Source: Yoonia sp. R2331
Lineage (GTDB): Bacteria > Pseudomonadota > Alphaproteobacteria > Rhodobacterales > Rhodobacteraceae
DNA length: 64,000 nucleotides
NCBI RefSeq assembly: GCF_041103235.1
Contig: NZ_JBGCUN010000001.1
Coordinates: 2,170,001 to 2,234,000 of the forward strand
Direction: 5' to 3'
A program made the translations under genes and the position numbers. Below the pieces are notes generated by a model. The model was not told the DNA's origin, ran no database searches, and saw only the letters and a program-made list of their open reading frames with translations. Every line of letters starts with the position of its first letter. Position 1 is the first letter of the stretch. Shown here piece by piece: positions 54,434 to 62,571 of the stretch.

Positions 54434-54594
54434 TGTTCCGTTCCTTCCAAATTGATCTGCAACCAATCTAAGGAAGAAAACGGGCGTTGCCGGGGTGTCG
54501 GATTCAATACGTTAACCATCCAAAGCCGACCTAACGCTTTGATATTGGTCGATTATATGGATTTCACAGCCATAAGCCACTGGGCGGCACGTCC

Positions 54595-54963
54595 TTAGTC
54601 CGCAACCTGCTCCCACAGCTCGATCGGGTTGCCTTCGGGGTCGTAAACCCATGCAAAGCGCCCAACATCGTCGATCTCATGGTGGTTGCTGGCAACGATT
54701 CCGGCCTTGGCGAGGCGGGCCAGAATGGCGTCGAGATCGTCGACGCGAAAGTTCAGCAGAAAGGGCCGATTTGTCGGCATATCGGGCGCGGGTTTGTCAT
54801 AGGGCGCAAAGACGCAAGGACCGGCGGCCGTGTGCCATTCGGGGTCGCTGCCCCCGTCCATCCCCAGCGGGATGCCAAAGTGGGTTTTGTACCACTTTGC
54901 CAAACGGGCCGCGTCTTTGGCGCGAAAGAAGAACCCACCGATGCCGTTGATCTGTCCTGCCAT
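54595..54963 (-). CDS. VOC family protein (glyoxalase/bleomycin-resistance fold)
   Basis: The product has 122 residues. It opens GIGGFFFRAKDAARLAKWYKTHFGI and closes with AWVYDPEGNPIELWEQ, whose glutamate is a typical metal ligand. Function unknown. I choose ATG 54963; an upstream ATG at 54999 would add 12 unconserved residues. Confidence 0.86.
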   Translation of the reverse strand: MAGQINGIGGFFFRAKDAARLAKWYKTHFGIPLGMDGGSDPEWHTAAGPCVFAPYDKPAPDMPTNRPFLLNFRVDDLDAILARLAKAGIVASNHHEIDDVGRFAWVYDPEGNPIELWEQVAD

Positions 54964-55028
54964 GCCGGGCCCCCATTGCGATGCGAGGCATGCTCGCACA
55001 GCTGGGGACCATGGGCCAAATGGTTTGG

Positions 55029-57152
55029 TCAGGTGGCGCGCGCGGCGCGGATCAGGGTCAGGATATCCTCTGCCGCGCGGGGAATGTTTGTGCCGGGGCC
55101 AAAGATGGCTTTGACGCCCGCATCATAAAGGAACTGATAGTCCTGCTGCGGGATCACGCCACCACAGATCACCAGAATGTCGCCCGCGCCTGCAGCCTCG
55201 AGTGCGGCGACCAGTTGCGGGGCCAGCGTTTTGTGCCCTGCCGCCTGAGAGCTGATGCCGATCACATGCACATCGTTGTCGATAGCGTCCTGTGCCGCCT
55301 CTTCGGGTGTTTGAAAGAGCGGACCCACATCCACGTCAAAGCCAATGTCGGCAAAGGCCGTGGCGATGACTTTGGCACCACGGTCGTGACCGTCCTGACC
55401 CATCTTGACCACCAGCATGCGCGGGCGGCGGCCTTCTTCTGTTGCGAAATCCTCGACCGATTTCTGGATCGCGGCAAAACCTGCGTCGCCTTCGTAGGCC
55501 GCACCGTAGACACCGGCGAGTGTCTTGACCTCGGCCCGGTGACGGCCGAACACCTTTTCCATTGCCATGCTGATCTCTCCTACGGTTGCGCGGGCGCGGG
55601 CGGCGTCGACGGCGGCGGCAAGCAAGTTGCCGTCGCCTTTTGCAGCCTCTTCGAGTGCGGTGAGGGCCGCGTCACAGGCCGCTGTGTCGCGGTCGGCTTT
55701 GATCTGGTTGAGCCGTGCGATTTGGCTGTCGCGCACGGCCATGTTGTCCACATCCAGGATGTCGATGGGGTCTTCCTTGTCCTTGCGGTACTTGTTGACG
55801 CCAACGATCACCTCGTCCCCGCGATCAATCATCGCCTGACGGCGGGCGGCGGACTCCTCGATCTTCAGTTTCGGCATGCCAGAGGCCACGGCCTTGGTCA
55901 TGCCGCCCATCTCTTCGACCTCTGCGATCAGTTTCCACGCCTCTTCGGCCAGATCATGGGTCAGCTTTTCGACGTAGTAGCTGCCTGCCAGCGGGTCGAC
56001 CACGTTGGTCACACCGGTTTCCTCTTGCAGGACCAGCTGCGTATTCCGCGCGATGCGGGCGGAAAAGTCGGTGGGCAGCGCGATAGCCTCATCGAGCGCG
56101 TTGGTGTGCAGGGACTGCGTGCCGCCGAGCACCGCCGACATCGCCTCGTAAGCGGTGCGAATGACGTTGTTGTAGGGATCCTGTTCCTGCAAGCTGACGC
56201 CAGAGGTCTGGCAATGGGTGCGCAGCATCGAGGATTTGGGGTTCTGGGGATTGAACTCTGCCATGATCCGCGACCACAGCAGGCGGGCGGCGCGCAGTTT
56301 GGCAGCCTCCATGAAGAAGTTCATGCCGATGGCGAAGAAGAATGACAGGCGTGGGGCGAATTTGTCGACGTCGAGCCCGGCGGCAAGGGCCGCGCGGACG
56401 TATTCGCGGCCATCGGCCAGCGTATAGGCCAATTCCTGCACGAGGTTCGCGCCCGCCTCTTGCATGTGGTAGCCCGAGATTGAGATGGAGTTGAATTTCG
56501 GCATGTTTTCAGAGGTATAGCCGATGATGTCCGAGACGATCCGCATCGAAGGTTCGGGCGGATAGACATACGTGTTCCGGACCATGAATTCCTTAAGGAT
56601 GTCATTCTGGATGGTGCCTGCCAGCAGAGCGGCATCATGGCCCTGCTCTTCGCCTGCCACGATGAAGGAGGCGAGGATTGGTATGACAGCACCGTTCATT
56701 GTCATCGAGACCGAGACCTTATCAAGCGGGATGCCGTCAAAGAGAATTTTCATGTCTTCCACGCTGTCGATGGCGACACCGGCCTTGCCTACGTCGCCCT
56801 CGACCCTTGGATGATCGCTGTCATAGCCCCGGTGCGTCGCCAGATCGAAGGCGACAGAGACACCTTGCTGACCGGCAGCAAGGTTGCGGCGGTAAAAGGC
56901 GTTGGATTCCTCTGCCGTGGAAAAGCCTGCGTATTGGCGGATCGTCCAGGGGCGGCCTGCGTACATCGTGGCCTTGACCCCGCGAGTGTAAGGCGCGGCA
57001 CCAGGGATGCCGCCCATATGCGGCAGATCAGCGGTGTCGTCAGCGGTATAAAGCGGCTTGACGGTGATGCCTTCCAGCGTGTCCCAGTCCAGCGCGTCCA
57101 GCGGCTTGCCCCGCAATTCGGCCTCTGCCAGCTTTTTCCAATCGTCGGTCAT
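55029..57152 (-). CDS. mcmA: Methylmalonyl-CoA mutase, single-chain
   Basis: The product has 707 residues. The N-terminal TIM barrel shows [32 protein letters not shown] and [11 protein letters not shown]. The C-terminal B12 domain has DGHDRG (about 590), with the cobalt-ligating histidine, and ICGGVIP. It interconverts methylmalonyl-CoA and succinyl-CoA. With PccA and PccB in this window it forms the propionyl-CoA pathway. GAGGTG lies before the ATG. No MeaB chaperone or epimerase is seen in the window. Confidence 0.96.
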   Translation of the reverse strand: MTDDWKKLAEAELRGKPLDALDWDTLEGITVKPLYTADDTADLPHMGGIPGAAPYTRGVKATMYAGRPWTIRQYAGFSTAEESNAFYRRNLAAGQQGVSVAFDLATHRGYDSDHPRVEGDVGKAGVAIDSVEDMKILFDGIPLDKVSVSMTMNGAVIPILASFIVAGEEQGHDAALLAGTIQNDILKEFMVRNTYVYPPEPSMRIVSDIIGYTSENMPKFNSISISGYHMQEAGANLVQELAYTLADGREYVRAALAAGLDVDKFAPRLSFFFAIGMNFFMEAAKLRAARLLWSRIMAEFNPQNPKSSMLRTHCQTSGVSLQEQDPYNNVIRTAYEAMSAVLGGTQSLHTNALDEAIALPTDFSARIARNTQLVLQEETGVTNVVDPLAGSYYVEKLTHDLAEEAWKLIAEVEEMGGMTKAVASGMPKLKIEESAARRQAMIDRGDEVIVGVNKYRKDKEDPIDILDVDNMAVRDSQIARLNQIKADRDTAACDAALTALEEAAKGDGNLLAAAVDAARARATVGEISMAMEKVFGRHRAEVKTLAGVYGAAYEGDAGFAAIQKSVEDFATEEGRRPRMLVVKMGQDGHDRGAKVIATAFADIGFDVDVGPLFQTPEEAAQDAIDNDVHVIGISSQAAGHKTLAPQLVAALEAAGAGDILVICGGVIPQQDYQFLYDAGVKAIFGPGTNIPRAAEDILTLIRAARAT

Positions 57153-57251
57153 GGTGTCACCTCGGTTGTGTTGGCCCGCATCACGAAAATCTGTGCGCCG
57201 CCGTTGCGACACCCCTTAGCTTTTCGTGCAAACGGGCCTATATCTTTGTCT

Positions 57252-57710
57252 ATGAAGTCAAAACTTGCCGCACTGCTGATGCTCTTGCCGCTGTCTGCCA
57301 GCGCAGACGAGGCACCCGATGTCCTTGCCACCTGGCAAGAGGACCATGCCGTCATATTCGAAGCGGGCGACATCACGCTGGAACAATTCAAGTGGATTGC
57401 GCGGCCTTTGGTGGTCTTTGGCGACAGCCCGCTTGACCCGCAATTCCGCCAGCAAATGGAATTGATCAACGCGCGGCTGGAGGATCTGGCGTTACGCGAC
57501 GTGATCGTCATCACCGACACCGACCCAGATGCCCGCTCAGCGATCCGTACCGCATTGCGCCCACGTGCATTCATGTTGGCGCTGGTCGGCAAGGATGGGC
57601 AGGTCAAGCTGCGCAAGCCCCGCCCCTGGGATGTGCGGGAATTGTCGCGGTCGATCGACAAGATGCCTCTGCGCCAGCAAGAGATCGAAGATCGGCGGGC
57701 GGGCGGATAA
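57252..57710 (+). CDS. Exported DUF4174 protein
   Basis: The product has 152 residues with a signal peptide (MKSKLAALLMLLPLSASA). The mature part matches DUF4174: RPLVVFGDSPLDPQFRQQMELI, VITDTDP and MLALVGKDGQVKLRKPRPW, a thioredoxin-like fold without redox cysteines. Function unknown. It is divergent from mcmA and converges on the small membrane-protein gene. Confidence 0.82.
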   Translation: MKSKLAALLMLLPLSASADEAPDVLATWQEDHAVIFEAGDITLEQFKWIARPLVVFGDSPLDPQFRQQMELINARLEDLALRDVIVITDTDPDARSAIRTALRPRAFMLALVGKDGQVKLRKPRPWDVRELSRSIDKMPLRQQEIEDRRAGG

Positions 57711-57717
57711 CGCGAGA

Positions 57718-58101
57718 TCATTCGCGTAACCCCGCTGCACGTGTCGCACCGCGCACAGAGCCGAATGCACACCCGATGATTACCAAAAGCGCTAGCGCAA
57801 GCACGAGGCCGTCTGTCATGGCGGTGAAAGTGATGATACGCCCCACGAAATACAGTGTTCCGTAGACCACCAAGGCCCCAAAAATGAAGGTGCGGATGGG
57901 TTCCAGCAGCGCGCCCAGCGCACGCGCCACCAGCCAGAACACCACAACCCCGATCATCGGCACGGTGACGGCGGCATAGGGCACGCCGCCTTCGACAGAG
58001 ATTGGCGCACCATCAAGCATGACCACCATCGCGGCCCCTGCCACGACCACAGCTGCCAGAAGCGCCACAACAGTCACGATGATTTGCCGGGTTAGGGTCA
58101 T
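57718..58101 (-). CDS. Small membrane protein coupled to pccA
   Basis: The product has 127 residues with about four membrane segments (about 8-28, 40-62, 68-88 and 96-116). I do not recognise a family. Its ATG overlaps the pccA stop by four bases (ATGA), so it is translated with pccA. Rhodobacterales pcc regions often carry small unassigned genes. Confidence 0.72.
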   Translation of the reverse strand: MTLTRQIIVTVVALLAAVVVAGAAMVVMLDGAPISVEGGVPYAAVTVPMIGVVVFWLVARALGALLEPIRTFIFGALVVYGTLYFVGRIITFTAMTDGLVLALALLVIIGCAFGSVRGATRAAGLRE

Positions 58102-60104
58102 GCGGATGCGTCGAACTCCATGATCACGTCATCCACGGCAAGGCTGTCACCGGCAGCGGCGTTGATCTTGGCCACCACGCCTTTGCGTTCGGCGCGCAGG
58201 ATGTTTTCCATCTTCATCGCCTCGACCGTGCAAAGCGCCTGCCCTTCCTGCACCTCATCGCCCTCGGCCACGTCGATCTTGACGATCAGGCCGGGCATCG
58301 GGCACAGCAGCATCTTCGAGGTATCGGGCGGCAGTTTTTCGGGCATGATCCGCGCCAGTTCTGCCTGATGCGGGGTGCGCACGTGGACCTTTAGGTCGGC
58401 CCCGCGATAGCGCACGCGGAACCCGCCCGAGATTTTGCCGACCTTCATCACCAGCGGCGTACCATCGACCATTAGACGCGCGAGCGGTTGGCCCGGTGTC
58501 CAATCGCTTTCGACCCGGTAGGTGTCTTCGCCAAGTGCAATCGTGGCCCCGTCGCGGTCTGCAGCGATGGTCAGATCAAAACTTTCGCCCTGCACAGCCA
58601 CATTCCAGTCCGCGCCCACTTTGCGTTCGTGATTGTCCATCCGGCCCGACACGCGGGTGCGCCGGATTTCAGCGACGCGGTGCATCGCCGCCGTGGCCGC
58701 CGCGATCCGTTGCAGCACGCCGCGTTCCAGTGTGACGCCATCAAACCCGTCGGGGTATTCTTCCTCGATAAACGCAGTGGTCATATTGCCAGAGGTGAAT
58801 TTTTCATGGTCGTAGACTGCGGCCAGAAACGGCAGGTTATGCCCGATGCCTTCAACCTCGAACCCGTCCAGCGCCAGCCGCATTTCTTCAATCGCTGTGG
58901 CGCGGTCTGGCCCCCATGTGCAGAGTTTGGCGATCATCGGGTCGTAGTACATGCTGATTTCGCCGCCCTCATAGACGCCGGTGTCGTTGCGCACGGCACG
59001 GGTCTTGGTCGCCTCTTCCGCAGGCGGGCGATAGCGGGTCAGCCGCCCGATTGAAGGCAGAAAGCCGCGATAGGGGTCTTCGGCATAAAGCCGGCTTTCC
59101 ATCGCCCAACCGTTGATCTTGAGGTCGGACTGCTGCATCGGCAAAGGCTCGCCCGCGGCGACGCGGATCATCTGTTCCACAAGGTCAATGCCGGTGATCA
59201 GTTCGGTCACCGGGTGTTCCACCTGCAAGCGGGTGTTCATTTCCAGAAAATAGAAGTTGCGGTCCCCGTCGACGATAAATTCCACGGTGCCTGCACTGGT
59301 ATAGCCCACCGCCTGTGCCAGTGCGACGGATTGTTCGCCCATGGCCTTGCGCGTGGTTTCGTCCAGAAATGGGCTGGGGGCTTCTTCGATGACTTTCTGG
59401 TTGCGGCGTTGGATGCTGCATTCGCGTTCATGCAGGTAAACCGCGTTTCCGTGGCCGTCACACAGCACCTGAATTTCGATGTGGCGGGGTTGGGTCACGA
59501 ATTTCTCGATGAAAATCCGATCATCGCCAAAGCTGTTGGCCGCTTCGTTCTTTGAGCTTTGGAACCCTTCGCGCGCTTCCTGGTCGGTCCAGGCGATCCG
59601 CATCCCCTTGCCGCCGCCGCCCGCGCTGGCCTTGATCATCACCGGGTAACCAATGTCGTTAGAGATTTTCACCGCCTCATCGGCGTCTTCGATCAGGCCC
59701 ATATAGCCGGGCACCGTGGAAACATTCGCCTCTTGCGCGATCTTCTTAGAGGTAATCTTGTCACCCATCGCCTCGATCGCGCCTTTGGGCGGCCCGATAA
59801 AGGCAACGCCTTCGGCCTCAAGTGCTTCGGCGAACTTGCTGTTTTCGCTTAAGAAACCATAGCCCGGATGCACCGCTTCTGCGCCAGTCTGTCGGATTGC
59901 GTCCATCACCTTGTCGATGACGATATAGGACTGGTTGGCCGGTGCCGGACCGATGTGCACCGCCTCGTCCGCCATTTTGACGTGCAGCGCATTGCGGTCA
60001 GCATCCGAATAGATGGCCACCGTCTGGATGCCCATGCGGCGCGCAGTTTTGATCACGCGGCAGGCAATCTCGCCCCGGTTGGCGATCAGGATTTTCTTAA
60101 ACAT
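58098..60104 (-). CDS. pccA: Propionyl-CoA carboxylase alpha subunit
   Basis: The product has 668 residues. Biotin carboxylase domain about 1-450 (FKKILIANRGEIACRVIKTA; SASAGGGGKGMRI). The middle PccA-type BT domain links to a C-terminal biotinyl domain with EAMKMEN; biotin is attached to K631. It carboxylates propionyl-CoA together with PccB. AAAGGAG lies before the ATG. It is followed by the small membrane-protein gene with a 4-base overlap. Confidence 0.97.
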   Translation of the reverse strand: MFKKILIANRGEIACRVIKTARRMGIQTVAIYSDADRNALHVKMADEAVHIGPAPANQSYIVIDKVMDAIRQTGAEAVHPGYGFLSENSKFAEALEAEGVAFIGPPKGAIEAMGDKITSKKIAQEANVSTVPGYMGLIEDADEAVKISNDIGYPVMIKASAGGGGKGMRIAWTDQEAREGFQSSKNEAANSFGDDRIFIEKFVTQPRHIEIQVLCDGHGNAVYLHERECSIQRRNQKVIEEAPSPFLDETTRKAMGEQSVALAQAVGYTSAGTVEFIVDGDRNFYFLEMNTRLQVEHPVTELITGIDLVEQMIRVAAGEPLPMQQSDLKINGWAMESRLYAEDPYRGFLPSIGRLTRYRPPAEEATKTRAVRNDTGVYEGGEISMYYDPMIAKLCTWGPDRATAIEEMRLALDGFEVEGIGHNLPFLAAVYDHEKFTSGNMTTAFIEEEYPDGFDGVTLERGVLQRIAAATAAMHRVAEIRRTRVSGRMDNHERKVGADWNVAVQGESFDLTIAADRDGATIALGEDTYRVESDWTPGQPLARLMVDGTPLVMKVGKISGGFRVRYRGADLKVHVRTPHQAELARIMPEKLPPDTSKMLLCPMPGLIVKIDVAEGDEVQEGQALCTVEAMKMENILRAERKGVVAKINAAAGDSLAVDDVIMEFDASA

Positions 60105-60124
60105 GGGACGGCTCCTTTGAACGC

Positions 60125-60157
60125 AAAACCGCCACCGGGGGCAGACCCCGGCGGCGG
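60125..60157 (-). terminator. Terminator between small lipoprotein gene and pccA
   Basis: On the reverse strand a GC-rich stem (60146-60157 with 60129-60140, one central mismatch) is followed by TTTT (60128-60125). It also has CTTTT on the other side, so it may work both ways. It separates the lipoprotein gene from pccA, suggesting that pccA has its own promoter or depends on partial readthrough. Confidence 0.6.
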
Positions 60158-60193
60158 CTTTTGGTGATGTCGGTGGCCCGAAGGCGTGAGAGT

Positions 60194-60376
60194 TTAGCTA
60201 CCCGGCGTGGTGCAATTGCCGTTGGCGTCGCAGACAACGGGAACAGCCGGTGCTGCCGCTTCCATGGGGTCAACCATGGCAGGTTCGGCCATTGGTGCGG
60301 GTGCCTCGACCGGGCCTGCACAGGCGGCAAGGCCAAGGACGGCGAGAACGGGAAGTGTTTTGAATAAGTTGCGCAT
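60194..60376 (-). CDS. Small alanine/proline-rich lipoprotein
   Basis: The product has 60 residues. The lipobox is GLAAC with the lipidated cysteine at 19. The mature part is rich in Ala, Pro, Met and Glu, ending in VVCDANGNCTTPGS with two cysteines. GGGGGC precedes the ATG at 60376. Small lipoproteins of this sort are poorly annotated; function unknown. Confidence 0.75.
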   Translation of the reverse strand: MRNLFKTLPVLAVLGLAACAGPVEAPAPMAEPAMVDPMEAAAPAVPVVCDANGNCTTPGS

Positions 60377-60461
60377 GATATGGCCCCCTGATGGTGTTTC
60401 AATGGGGCTGATACTCGCCGCAGGTGGGGCCTTGCGCAAGCCCCCTTGGTGCGGCGGGGGT

Positions 60462-60490
60462 GGATCAGGCGACGGCACGCCGCCTGATCC
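60462..60490. terminator. Perfect 10-bp hairpin after small lipoprotein gene
   Basis: GGATCAGGCG (60462-60471) and CGCCTGATCC (60481-60490) pair perfectly. It lies 22 bases beyond the stop of the 64-residue lipoprotein gene. There is no T-run, so it may protect the 3' end rather than terminate. Confidence 0.55.
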
Positions 60491-60511
60491 GGGAACTGTC
60501 GTGTGCCGACC

Positions 60512-60706
60512 CTAGAGGTCGTTGGCCAATGCGCCACCAACTGCGCCGACAAGTGCGCCTGTGGTGCAATCACCGTTGATCGCTTCACCGGCCAAACAGC
60601 CGACGCCTGCGCCGACGACGGCGCGCTCGCCATCTGTGTTGATGCCTGCACAGGCTGACAGCGTAAGGGCCGCAGCGGCTGCGATGATGAACTTAAGGTT
60701 AAACAT
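60512..60706 (-). CDS. Small glycine-zipper lipoprotein
   Basis: The product has 64 residues. The lipobox is TLSAC with cysteine 19. The mature part is a glycine-zipper: VVGAGVGCLAGEAINGDC then TGALVGAVGGALAN, likely to pack against or within a membrane. Similar to the SlyB/17-kDa-antigen style of outer-membrane lipoprotein but much shorter. Confidence 0.78.
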   Translation of the reverse strand: MFNLKFIIAAAAALTLSACAGINTDGERAVVGAGVGCLAGEAINGDCTTGALVGAVGGALANDL

Positions 60707-61049
60707 GGAATACTGCCTTTGTTGGTTTTGTTAACATATGCAGATTCGCTGGATTGCGCGGTCAACTCAACCCCAAAGATGCCCCCCTTGCGTTTTGCCG
60801 CCGAGCAATCGGCCAAGCCCCAAAAGAGGTATGCCGGTCTGCTCTGGGACAGAGCAAACCGGCAAGGGGAAGGGTAACGGTGTTGACAATGTGCAGACGT
60901 GCGCTTGCTGGAACACCCATCTGCAGAACAACGTTTGCATGATGGTGCCGCGTTCAGATAGTCCGCACCTCCACAGGGTCGCATTTGCGCGATTTCCCGC
61001 CGAGATTGCATGCCCTGCGGCACTTTCCCGCGCATATTCAGCCCAAAAA
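60707..61049. other. Intergenic region with one hairpin
   Basis: TGCCGGT and TGCTCT (60832-60845) pair with AGAGCA and ACCGGCA (60851-60864) with a single mismatch. Read on the reverse strand, CTCTTTT follows within ten bases, so this could terminate the gene ending at 61050. A longer reverse frame overlaps this stretch but its composition is not gene-like. Confidence 0.4.
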
Positions 61050-61394
61050 TCATGCAAACACCTCTGCAAAGGTGACCCGTGCCACCTTTTCATCGATCTG
61101 CAGCAGGGCATCGTAACTCTCTGGATCAAAAGGATCTTCTGCGGCAATCACCTCACGCTCAAAGAGCCATGACAGGCGGCCCGCGTCCAAATTGCCGCGC
61201 GGGAAAGGATCAGGGCCGAAATGTTCCCACAAAGCCGCCATAAATCCCGCATCGGCGCGTTTATCAGCCGGGCGGCGATCCGGGAATCGCTGGCGCGCCG
61301 TCAGACGGGTGGCCCCGTCCTTGTGCGCGCGCCGGATGGTGAATTGAAAATCGGTGCCGGGCAGTCGCCCCGGGAATCCGCGATGCTTTTCCAT
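61050..61394 (-). CDS. Unknown small soluble protein
   Basis: The product has 114 residues, basic in the first half (FQFTIRRAHKDGATRLTARQR) and acidic in the second (AAEDPFDPESYDALLQIDE). No signal or membrane segment. GGGGGA lies nine bases before the ATG. It starts 21 bases after the 39-residue exported peptide gene and may share its message. Function unknown. Confidence 0.6.
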   Translation of the reverse strand: MEKHRGFPGRLPGTDFQFTIRRAHKDGATRLTARQRFPDRRPADKRADAGFMAALWEHFGPDPFPRGNLDAGRLSWLFEREVIAAEDPFDPESYDALLQIDEKVARVTFAEVFA

Positions 61395-61415
61395 CAGCCG
61401 ATCCCCCGTGCGGGG

Positions 61416-61535
61416 TTATTCGGTAAGGATGATATCCGCTTGCACAGCGATGCCGCGTGCCTGCCCTTGTGATCCGCTGATCGCAACAAGGGCCATAAGC
61501 CCTGCGAACGCAAACGCCTTGATGCCGTTTGACAT
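61416..61535 (-). CDS. 39-residue exported peptide
   Basis: An ATG at 61535 opens 39 codons ending in TAA (61416-61418). The first 26 residues form a good signal peptide (hydrophobic AFAFAGLMALVAISGS, small residues at the end). The mature peptide would be only about 13-15 residues (RGIAVQADIILTE). GGGCGGG lies before the ATG. It is short enough to be missed by normal gene calling. It could instead be the leader of a degraded gene. Confidence 0.45.
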   Translation of the reverse strand: MSNGIKAFAFAGLMALVAISGSQGQARGIAVQADIILTE

Positions 61536-61704
61536 GGTAACCCGCCCGATTGTGTCGCGCGGCCCGTCGGATTTTCCGATCTTTGCGGCGCGAAATTGCC
61601 TCTGGCCCCGTGCATAGCGGCAATGGGCGCGCCTGCATATGGGGTCAGGTGCAAAGCGCCGGCCTGTGGTCTGGCTGCATCAGTGGCGGTGGCGGGCTGG
61701 ATCA

Positions 61705-62085
61705 TCAGAACTCCTCCCACGCGCATGTGTCGCCTGTGATCTGATAAGGTTGAAAGAACTGGGTGACGCTGTCGTCATAGATCCCAAATTCGGTTTCGCG
61801 GCTGGAGACCGAGATCACAACCGAACGGCCTGTCCAGGCGTTGGCCGCCAGCGACGGCACAACCACCTGTTCGCAGATGAATTGCAGGTCATCGACCAGA
61901 TCGCCAAAGGTGCGCCCCGCGCCTGCGGGATCAATCGCCGCGCTGACAAAGCGAAAGCGCGCCACCTCTTCAGGCTCTTGTTCCAGCCGGACATCATAAA
62001 GCGTCATGGGCACGCCCGATGGCACAGCCACCTCTTGGGCGGCGGCGGGGCTTGCAAGCGCCAGCAGGACCATCCAGCGCATCAT
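61705..62085 (-). CDS. Exported DUF6497-like protein
   Basis: The product has 126 residues. A short signal peptide (MMRWMVLLALASPAAAQ) is followed by PSGVPMTLYDVRLEQEPEEVARFRFV and a C-terminal GDTCAWEEF. One conserved disulfide is possible (ICEQ and DTCAW). Its start overlaps the stop of the upstream gene by four bases, confirming the operon. The family seems restricted to Rhodobacterales. Confidence 0.7.
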   Translation of the reverse strand: MMRWMVLLALASPAAAQEVAVPSGVPMTLYDVRLEQEPEEVARFRFVSAAIDPAGAGRTFGDLVDDLQFICEQVVVPSLAANAWTGRSVVISVSSRETEFGIYDDSVTQFFQPYQITGDTCAWEEF

Positions 62086-62486
62086 GTGTCTGACCCCACA
62101 AAGTTGGAATGGCAGCTTTCTCCAATGATTGCGAATTCCACCGCACGGGAAAACCGCGCCGTGCCCCGCACCCGCGCGGCAATCACCGTGACAACACCGG
62201 GCGCGGGCGTGCCTGCCCCATGTACAAGGCGCTGATCCATGGCCATCTGGCAAGCTGCCAGAAACGGAAACGTCTTTGTGTCACCCGCAGTTCCGCGCTT
62301 TTGGTTGAACTCAATCTCAGCGGTACCTGCCACCAAATCATGGGCAGACCTGACCATGTCCCAATCTGCCAAAGCCGCGGGGTCTGCGTGCACATCCGGC
62401 GCCAAACGGTCCCGCAGCCATGTGCCCAGCCCTCCCTCATCCGCCACCACGGGTGACGCAAAAAGACCCAGCACGAGTGCCCAAAT
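62082..62486 (-). CDS. Exported protein, unknown; start possibly ATT
   Basis: About 134 residues. The frame has no ATG where the signal peptide should begin: the hydrophobic stretch ALVLGLFASPVVADE is preceded by AGAAGAAG and then ATT (62484-62486). An ATT start would be rare; GTG at 62474 is the alternative but leaves a very short signal. The mature part has GTWLRDRLAPDVHADP and two cysteines. The overlap with the next gene supports the frame. Confidence 0.6.
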   Translation of the reverse strand: MWALVLGLFASPVVADEGGLGTWLRDRLAPDVHADPAALADWDMVRSAHDLVAGTAEIEFNQKRGTAGDTKTFPFLAACQMAMDQRLVHGAGTPAPGVVTVIAARVRGTARFSRAVEFAIIGESCHSNFVGSDT

Positions 62487-62509
62487 CTTCTTCTGGCCAA
62501 AATAATCCC
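62487..62509. repeat. 23-base motif, second copy
   Basis: Exact copy of 11050-11072. Here it directly precedes the hydrophobic start of the exported protein on the reverse strand and follows the triple hairpin after pccB. Confidence 0.55.
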
Positions 62510-62516
62510 GGGGGGA

Positions 62517-62567
62517 GTCCGCTTGCGGACGGGGGGCTGGCCCCCCGCATTTTTTTGAAAAAAATGC
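62517..62567 (-). terminator. Three stacked hairpins after pccB
   Basis: In order from the pccB stop on the reverse strand: GCATTTTTTT/AAAAAAATGC (62547-62567), GGGGGG/CCCCCC (62531-62546) and GTCCGC/GCGGAC (62517-62530). The first includes a T-run, so termination is plausible. The layout matches the stacked arrays at 13.7 and 14.9 kb. Confidence 0.65.
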
Positions 62568-62571
62568 CTCC

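Noticed and set aside
52322-54598. Two long open frames on the forward strand (about 383 and 371 codons)
   Set aside because: They are antisense to the RTX gene. The low-complexity glycine/aspartate codons leave the opposite strand open; the translation is alanine/valine-rich without family motifs, and the reverse-strand gene has clear domains.
54981-56345. Open frame of 454 codons antisense to methylmalonyl-CoA mutase
   Set aside because: The mutase is unmistakable on the other strand. The open frame is a by-product of high GC third positions.
60767-61147. 126-codon reverse frame near the hairpin at 60832-60864
   Set aside because: It overlaps a supported gene at 61050-61394 in another frame and covers a stem-loop. 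Its composition is Cys/Arg-rich without order.
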